From: Terana coerulea
Lineage: Eukaryota; Basidiomycota; Agaricomycetes; Polyporales; Phanerochaetaceae
Assembly: GCA_024811115.1 (NCBI GenBank)
Contig: JAKOGH010000288.1
Location: 1 to 13,945, forward strand
Direction of reading: 5' to 3'
Length of the DNA stretch: 13,945 nt
A model generated the notes under the pieces. The model was not told the origin of the DNA. It was given only the letters and a program-made list of their open reading frames with translations, and did not search any database. Position numbers and translations under genes: made by a program. Positions 8,102-13,945 of this stretch are shown here, in pieces. The first letter of the stretch is position 1; each line of letters begins with the position of its first letter.

Positions 8102-10294
8102 ATGGCCCCCTTCGCCTCGCCGCACCCGCCCGTCGCCGTCCCCGTCGGCGCATTCTTCGCGCAGACGGTCGCCGCGAGCCGCGCCCTGCCCGCCGCGTCG
8201 CCCGTCGTCATTGACGGCCTCACCGGCGAGCGCCTCTCGCGCGCGGACTTCCTCGCGCAGAGCCTCGCGCTCGCGTCCGCGCTGCGAAACGCGGAAAGGG
8301 CGGGCCTGGCGCCGCTCGCACGCGGCGCGACCGTCCTCGTCTTCAGCCCGAACTCCCTCCTGTACCCACTCGCGATCTTCGCGTTGGTGAGCACCCTGCC
8401 TGGCCTCTTCGCGAGCACACTCTGACGGTCAGTGGGGCGTAGGGCGCGGCGGGGATCTGCGGCGCATTCGCGAGCTCGAGCTACGTCGTGCAGGAGCTCG
8501 CGCACGCGTACACTGTGAGTGGCGCGTCGCACGTCCTGGTGCACCCCGCGCTGCTGCCCACCGCCGTCGGCGCGCTGCACGCGCTCGGCCTCTCGGACGC
8601 GGACGTGCACAAGCGCGTCGTCCTGCTCGCGCACCGCGCAGACGTGCCCGATGAGCTCGCCGGCGCGGGCTGGGTCGGGCTCGACGACCTCCCGGCGGAC
8701 GCCGTGCCCGGGCTCCCTGAGCGATTCGACGGCGCGGACGCGCAGGAGACCGCGCTAATCTTCTTCAGCTCTGGTGCGTACCCCACCTCCCGCTGAAAGA
8801 TTTTAAGCTGAACGAACGGCCGCGGTCTAGGGACGACGGGCCGCAGCAAGGCGGTCGCGCTCTCGCACACGAACGTGAACGCGATCCTGGCGCAGGTCGC
8901 CGCGAGCTTCCGCTACTACGACCCCGCGCGGGACGTCATCCTCGGCGTCATCCCCTTCTACCACGTCTTCGGCGGCATCATCCTCATCCTCTTCGCGTAC
9001 CTCCAGGGCGTGCCCTTCGTCTCCCTCCCGCGCTTCGACCCCGCCGTCTTCCTGTCCAGCTTCGCCAAGTACAAGGTCACGGTGCGTCTCTGTCTCCCCC
9101 CGCGGCCGCTGGTGCCGGCTGGTGGTGCTTTGTGTGTGTAGCTGACGGCGTGTGTGTGCCAGGTCGCGCTGCTCGTCCCGCCGCTGCTGACCTTCCTCGC
9201 GAAGCACCCGGTCGTGGACCAGTTCGACCTCTCCAGCCTGCGCCTGATCGTCGTCGGCGCCGCGCCGGTCCCCGCATCCACACTCGAGCTCTGCGTCGAG
9301 CGCTTCGCGCAGAAGGGCACCCGCCTGCTGCTGTCCCAGGCCTACGGCATGACCGAGACCAGTACGCCCCTCTTCTTTCCCTTTCCCTTCCAGTTTTTCT
9401 TTCTCCGTCCGCGCGGGAGGCCTTGGCTGACGTGCGCGCGCCCTAGGCGGCTCGCTGGGCTTCTTGCCCGCGGAGGACCTGCAGACGAAGCCCGGCTCGG
9501 TCGGGCCGCTGCTGCCCAATGTCGAGGGCCGCATAGTCGATGAGCGCGGGAGGACGTCGGCGTCGGCGCGCCGGGCGAGCTCTGGGTCCGCGGCCCCAAC
9601 ATCATGAAGTGCGTCCCCACCCCCGCGAGTGTGCTGAACCGCTGACGTGTGTGTGTGGTGTGGTGCTGCAGGGGCTACGTGGGCGACCCAGAGGCGACGG
9701 CGGCGACGTTTGGGCCGGACGGCTGGCTGAAGACGGGCGACGTCGTCGTGCGCGACGCGGGCGGGAGCCTGGCCGTCGTCGACCGCACGAAGGAGCTGAT
9801 CAAGTACAAGGGCTTCCAGGGTACGCCCCTCCGTGCCCTCCGTGCCCTGTCGCACCCAACGCAAAAAACCTGACGGGGCCGCTCTGTGTGTCTTGACAGT
9901 GCCCCCGCGGAGCTCGAGGCGCTGCTCGCCGCGCACCCCGCCGTCGCGGACGCGGGCGTGATCGGCGTGTACTCCGAGGCGGAGACGACGGAGCTCCCGC
10001 GCGCGTACCTCGTCCCGAAGGACGCCGCGCTGCTGCAGGCCGGCGCGGACCCCGCCGCGTTCACGCAGAGCGTGCACGAGTACCTCAAGCCGCGCGTGGC
10101 GCACTACAAGCAGCTCCGAGGCGGTGCGTGGCCTTCCCCACACGTTCCACCTCTCGTGAATGCGCGCGAGCTCATGCATGCTAATTCCTTGCGCAGGTGT
10201 GGTGCTCATTGACGCGATTCCGCGTAGTGCGGCCGGGAAGATTCTGAGAAAGGATTTGCGCGAGCTGGCGAAGCGCACAGGCTCAAAGCTGTAA
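8102..10294 (+). CDS. Peroxisomal AMP-dependent acyl-CoA ligase (4-coumarate-CoA ligase-like), two frame breaks
   Basis: Exons: 8102-8386, 8443-8773, 8831-9081, 9163-9361, 9447-9608, 9672-9820, 9900-10123 and 10197-10294, totalling 1699 nt, two short of 567 codons. The protein is an ANL-superfamily adenylating enzyme that would activate a carboxylic acid to acyl-AMP and then acyl-CoA. Core motifs are in order: SSGTTGRSK (about 204-212, phosphate-binding loop), [14 protein letters not shown] (about 350-355), [17 protein letters not shown] (about 446-459, hinge) and [11 protein letters not shown] near the end, with the catalytic Lys at about 549. The last residues are Ser-Lys-Leu, a classic PTS1, so peroxisomal import is expected. 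One base is missing in or beside the G-run 9548-9550 (before [12 protein letters not shown]) and one at 9900-9909, next to the splice acceptor before PAELEALL. Substrate (fatty, phenylpropanoid or other acid) cannot be set from the sequence. All catalytic motifs are intact. Confidence 0.9.
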
Positions 10295-10470
10295 AGTTGG
10301 TATCACATAGTCTCCAGTGTCAAGTACAAATGTTTTCCGCGGGGTGTATAGGTATTTATTATGGACCGCCATGAGGTTTCTCGGTCCAGAGGGGAATTTC
10401 TGAGCTAGAGGATTCCGGAGCAAATCAATCTATACATTTGCTTTGGAGATTGCAAAAGTGAATACACTGA
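10295..10470. other. Convergent 3' intergenic region
   Basis: The 176 bases between the stop of the acyl-CoA ligase (plus) and the stop of the DUF2408 gene (minus) are AT-richer than the flanking exons and hold the 3' untranslated regions of both. No gene is visible. Confidence 0.6.
10355..10360 (-). terminator. Candidate polyadenylation signal for the DUF2408 gene
   Basis: The minus strand reads AATAAA here, about 110 nt beyond the DUF2408 stop codon at 10471. Position and sequence fit a poly(A) signal; fungal signals are loose, so the assignment is tentative. Confidence 0.4.
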
Positions 10471-13324
10471 TCATGACTCGTCTTCCTCAGTCTCAGAACC
10501 GCTGTCAAACGTATAATTGTCCTCGTCATCTTCAAAGTCATCGTCCTGTCCTTCATCCATGCGTTGCTTCAGCTGGAAAGCATGATTGTTAGCATGCATC
10601 TCATTTAGAGATACCACATGAAGACCGCAACTCACCATTTCCAGCAGCTCGTGGCATTCGTTCAGATGGGCCATGACGATACCCTGGCCTTCGGGTATCG
10701 ACCCGTCGACACCAACAAACTTGCCGTCTTTTCTCATAGAGTCGATTTGATGCAGCGCAAGTTGATACTACACGACGTCGTTAGTTGGGGGCCAGATATC
10801 CGGGGGTGAAATGCGCAACAGTTCACCAACGCACGAAGCAAATGGTACGTACTGGGTAGAGATCCCGAGGGCTGAACGCGCCGCCGTATTTGAGCACTTC
10901 GTTCAAGCACTTTTTGACCGTGGACAGCTTGTTGGCGATCGGCATGAGCTCTTCGGAGACGGGCTCGCTGGACGACAGCAGCCGATAGATAAGACCGTAG
11001 CATCGCCGTAGCAGGTATAGCAGGACCTGCGCATTTATCAGTATGGTATCGCACGCAACGTAGGCAACGTCTCACGTATTGACCCGACGGTCTGTTGCCC
11101 TCCGCATCCACGAACTTGCCCTCAACCCTCATCTTGTCAATTTCTTGCAAACTGAGGCTGTAGTTCCACAGATCGGTCTCGCGAAGACTCCATCGATGCG
11201 TCATGACCTGCATTTGTCCAAGATCAATGCGTGCAACGGGGTTGAAGTTAGGGTGTGCTTACCAAGCTTTCAAGCTCCCGACGGATGTCCGTCAGTCGGT
11301 CATATATGGGCTTCAGAGACGACGCGACGTTCTTCGACTCGTCAAGTGCTCGGATCTCTTGCACGATATCGAAGCAATCCTCCAATAACGAAGAACAAAT
11401 GGCTTGCGACGGTGGGAAGCTCCCTCCCCCTCCCATAAATTTGCCATCCACTCGCTTTCTGCAGGTTCAGGGAAAGTGTGAAGGTACAAGGGGTATATCG
11501 AGGAGGGAAGCGCTACCAAGGTGAACATTTGGCCGGCAGTTGCGAAGTAAAGACACTCAACGAATCAATCTTCCGGAGCTCTTCTTGTATAGTCTTGAGC
11601 TCGGACTTGACCTTCGGAACTGGCACAAGCTCAGGGTTCGGCATGTCTCTCGTCGGCGTCTTCGACTCCATGTCCGGCTCGGGGATCTCTCGCTCTGGCG
11701 TGCTTGCGGGGCGCGGTGAACGAGATAATCGGTCGGACGAGGACTGCGTCACACCCATCGCGACCGCTGCGGCTTGTGCTGCGGTTTCCTTTGCGGCGAG
11801 GGCGACAAGCTGCCGTCGGATGTTGACTAGACGCTCGTGTATAGGTATCAGCTCCGGCGACAGGACTTGCAGGGAATCAAGGAGATTGCTGAGGAGGCTG
11901 TCTTCGCACAGAGTGAGTAAAAACGGGTGCATCTCCATAGGACTGAACGTACCGCATTCGTTTAGTTGCCGTTCAAGTAACGTCGTCATTGCTACTGGAT
12001 GCTTTCCGCTCTCAGCGTCGTGCTGAACAATTTGCCTGGGAACACAGCATTAGCTCAGCTACTCTCGTCGATAAAAACATCCAGTAACACCATCGCATAG
12101 AGATTCAAACAAACCGTTGCTATCTGCTACCTCGCCCCCCGCAAATTACACCCTGAGACACAACTCCGACGCCGTACACAGAAAGGAGACAGGATAACAG
12201 CACGCACCTGAGTTCTGCTAGCCGGCGGTGAAACGGCCTCAGGTCTGACTCGTTGTAGATTCCGGACTCGTTCATGTGGTCCAGGATTTGCTGGAGTTTG
12301 GGGGAAGGGAGGTTAGCATAACCCATCGCAAGAGGGAGAGAACAAGGAAGAGGAAGAACCGGCGAAGGGTATAAATGCATTGGAAACAGGTAGCAAAATA
12401 TCAAGAAGATAGTCGTGGCCGGCGAACAACGACGCATCAAGCCTAGAATCCCGTGCCGACCTTCCTGTGCCTCGCGATTTCACAGCGCACCGCGCGAGGT
12501 CGCAGGAGGGCGGGCCGACTTCAATGTCGCAAGAGCGTTACGGCGCGCGCGAAGCAGGGTGAGATGGACGATCCTCCCTTTTGGACAGCAAGGTTAAATC
12601 GCGCGCCGTATGTGATTGGTCGCAGGGGTATTTTCGCAGGAACAGAAGGCCCGCCGTCTTCCTGGTGGGCGAGGAAGACAATTCCAAGGCCTTTCAGGCC
12701 TATCTTCAGATTCGGGGTTGTATGCGAAGGATAAAGCCTGACGGCACCGCGAACAAGAACGAAGCCCCTGTCACTTCTTGGAGGAGTTAGGACGCACCCG
12801 CATACTGGCAATTTGGCTGTACGTGGCCGGACATTCTCTTGTCTTGCCGATGGTGAGATAGAAGAGGGACAGGAGGTTGAAGATATCGGCAAGCGTGGTG
12901 TCCAGGCGGTTGTTGTAGACGGTGTGATCATCCCGGACTTCGTTGAGGCGCGTTACTGGACAAGGCAAAAGCGTGGAGGGTGCATGGACGTGCGTCGAGC
13001 CGGAGTAGAGCAATGAGCAGTATTTCTCCGTTATGACTGTGGGGACTTACCCTGTTTGACGATAGCTTGGTACAGCGCATTGACGTCCGATGCCTTGATA
13101 TACTCGCCGCGATTCTTCTTAAGGGCAGTCAGACGATTGCGGATACTGACACACAGCCCGTGTCAGAGTCTCTAATAGTGATATGGGACAAGGCCATGGT
13201 GTACTGACTTGATTACGGCCTCCAATATAGGCAGTTCTGGGCAATTCACGAAGGGATAGTAACTTTGGGCGAGGCCAACAGCACAAGTCTCTCACTCACC
13301 CTCCTGAGCTACTGGGGCAGTCAT
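10471..13324 (-). CDS. Conserved fungal DUF2408 protein with internal repeats
   Basis: Twelve exons join in phase: 13324-13300, 13236-13209, 13145-13051, 12955-12798, 12290-12208, 12035-11953, 11901-11562, 11458-11263, 11207-11076, 11026-10853, 10767-10636 and 10572-10471, giving 515 residues with no break. The sequence resembles the fungal DUF2408 family (assigned from memory), whose function is not established. Recognisable stretches include DDHTVYNNRLDT, LFYLTIGKTRECPATYSQIASMRQILDHMN (split by an intron), LSPELIPIHERL and THRWSLRETDLWNYSLSLQE. A Ser/Pro-rich, probably disordered linker lies near residues 205-260. Three copies of an ID...GKF...Q...C unit occupy about 269-303, 359-394 and 446-481, and the C-terminus is a highly acidic tail (DDDFEDDEDN, then EEDES). 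No signal peptide or membrane segment is seen. The fourth intron is 507 nt, far longer than the rest. The gene is divergent from tropomyosin and convergent with the ligase. Confidence 0.88.
12291..12797 (-). other. Outsized 507-nt intron of the DUF2408 gene with possible internal start
   Basis: Donor GTGCGT at 12797 and acceptor CAG ending at 12291 join ASMR to QILDHMN in phase, as family order requires. Near the 3' end an ATG at 12326 reads MGYANLPSPKLQ directly in frame into the next exon, so a transcript starting inside the intron could give a 425-residue protein lacking the first 102 residues. A minus-strand CCAAT box (complement of ATTGG, 12615-12619) lies about 290 nt upstream of that ATG. 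No transposon ends or nested gene were recognised. Confidence 0.6.
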
Positions 13325-13649
13325 ATTGTATCTGGGTTTGTTGGGACAATCCTACGGTAGTATTAGGCGTCAATGTAGCGTGTATGGGTCGTGTAGGGCG
13401 GGTGGGGATCTGCAGGCTGGTCTGTACGACCGCCTAAAGTGAAAGTCTGAGGGAGAGTCATCCAAGCCGGGTCTTGCATGATGTTACTTACCCCGCACGT
13501 GGGAGATCAAAGTTCCCACGGTCCTTGGTACGCAGCGGTATAACAGACGCGATAATCTGTCCCAGAACAGCCACGAAACCAAGACATCCACGCACCCTTC
13601 CCCCTCTCTCTCACATTACAGCACCTACTTTGAATACCATCCCAACGGC
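13325..13649. promoter_or_regulatory. Bidirectional promoter region of the DUF2408 and tropomyosin genes
   Basis: These 325 bases separate two divergent start codons. Facing tropomyosin there is a TATA-like GGTATAAC at 13537-13544 and a long pyrimidine tract at about 13595-13613, some 40 nt before the ATG, a feature often found before well-expressed fungal genes. A CACGTG E-box lies at 13496-13501. No open frame here looks like a gene. Confidence 0.5.
13498..13520. repeat. Inverted repeat overlapping an E-box
   Basis: CGTGGGA at 13498-13504 is matched by its exact reverse complement TCCCACG at 13514-13520 with a 9-nt spacer. The left arm overlaps the palindromic E-box CACGTG (13496-13501). 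It may be a dyad binding site for a regulator such as a bHLH protein; function is inferred only from position in the divergent promoter. Confidence 0.45.
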
Positions 13650-13945
13650 ATGGATCGCATCAAGGAGGTATGAATCCTCAAAGTGCATAAATCATTGTTC
13701 GTAGCGTTAACGGGACTGTCTTTACGCGTCATAGCGTCTTGCATCCCTTCGTGCTGAGGCCGACGCCTCCGTGGAGCGTGCAGAAACCGCAGAGGCAAAG
13801 AGCAAGACCCTCGAGCAGCAGCTGCTGGAGAAGGAACAGGAAATCCAGTCGCTGACACACAAGCTCACCCTTGCTGAGGCGCAATCCGAGAAGTACGAGG
13901 GCCAGCTCTCAGAGCACAAGGCTCTGCCACGGATGCCGAGTCGAA
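13650..13945 (+). CDS. Tropomyosin, 5' part (runs off the window)
   Basis: The start is ATG at 13650 (MDRIKE), followed by an intron at 13668-13734 and then an exon from 13735 beginning RLASLRAEADASVERAE. The peptide is an uninterrupted coiled coil rich in Ala, Glu and Lys with heptad spacing, and the N-terminal M-[DE]-[RK]-I-K-E start followed by LRAEAD is characteristic of fungal tropomyosins, which bind along actin cables and support formin- and myosin-driven transport, polarity and cytokinesis. Only about 75 of the roughly 160 residues expected in fungi are present. After SEHKA the frame appears to shift: the in-frame reading gives LPRMPSR, while one frame over gives ATDAES, which suits a coiled coil better; a base may be missing at 13923-13926. 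The preceding promoter region is shared with the DUF2408 gene. Confidence 0.85.

Noticed and set aside
8515..8520. GTGAGT at 8515 as an intron donor in the ligase
   Set aside because: The frame reads through as [12 protein letters not shown], which matches the expected family sequence, and no intron is needed.
8827..10278. 483-codon open frame on the minus strand
   Set aside because: It lies antisense to the acyl-CoA ligase exons, is Arg/Glu-rich with no family motif, and results from the high GC of the ligase codons. It also crosses the real introns.
12326..12326. ATG at 12326 as the main start of the DUF2408 gene
   Set aside because: Upstream exons on the same strand (from 13324) continue the family sequence in phase, so this is at best an alternative start.
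12369..12377. TATAAAT on the plus strand inside the long DUF2408 intron as a promoter
   Set aside because: It faces the plus strand, where no gene follows; on the gene's own strand it is not a TATA box.
1..13945. A mobile element, CRISPR array, toxin system or secondary-metabolite cluster
   Set aside because: No terminal repeats, transposase or reverse-transcriptase motifs, repeat-spacer arrays, or PKS/NRPS/terpene synthase motifs were seen on either strand; the lone adenylating enzyme has no carrier-protein domain and ends in a PTS1.

Overview
The window reads as nuclear DNA of a filamentous basidiomycete, most likely an Agaricomycete close to the Polyporales. The reasons are GC-rich coding exons, about 44 short GT-AG introns (mostly 45-80 nt, donors near GTRNGT, CTAAC/CTGAC-like branch sites), and families typical of that group: a DUF6533 membrane protein, a fungal DUF2408 protein and a fungal tropomyosin. 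No rRNA, tRNA, transposon, CRISPR array or prokaryotic-style operon was seen. The taxon is an inference from protein style; no search was run.

Layout: (1) 286-2267 (+), an acyl-CoA oxidase/dehydrogenase-fold gene with several single-base frame breaks. (2) 2497-4343 (-), an intact 10-exon MFS transporter of the monocarboxylate-porter type, convergent with gene 1. (3) 4344-5209, a divergent intergenic region. (4) 5210-7025 (+), a 13-exon DUF6533 membrane protein with several very small exons and one frame break. (5) 7026-8101, mostly non-coding, holding one orphan hydrophobic reading frame. (6) 8102-10294 (+), an 8-exon AMP-dependent acyl-CoA ligase ending in Ser-Lys-Leu (peroxisomal PTS1), with two frame breaks. 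(7) 10471-13324 (-), an intact 12-exon DUF2408 protein with one 507-nt intron, convergent with gene 6. (8) 13325-13649, a divergent promoter region. (9) 13650 to the window end (+), the 5' part of a tropomyosin gene.

How they may work together: the acyl-CoA ligase (activation, PTS1) and the acyl-CoA oxidase-fold gene (first oxidation step) would both suit peroxisomal acyl-CoA metabolism, and a monocarboxylate-type transporter lies between them. They are separated by unrelated genes and differ in strand, so this is at most a loose grouping and not a demonstrated cluster. The DUF2408 and tropomyosin genes look like ordinary conserved genes.

The most notable points are: single-base breaks in all four plus-strand genes while both minus-strand genes read cleanly; a run of 14-, 15- and 14-nt exons; an exactly spaced three-copy internal repeat in the DUF2408 protein; and an outsized intron in the DUF2408 gene holding an in-frame alternative start. 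I did not find convincing evidence of a previously undescribed system.
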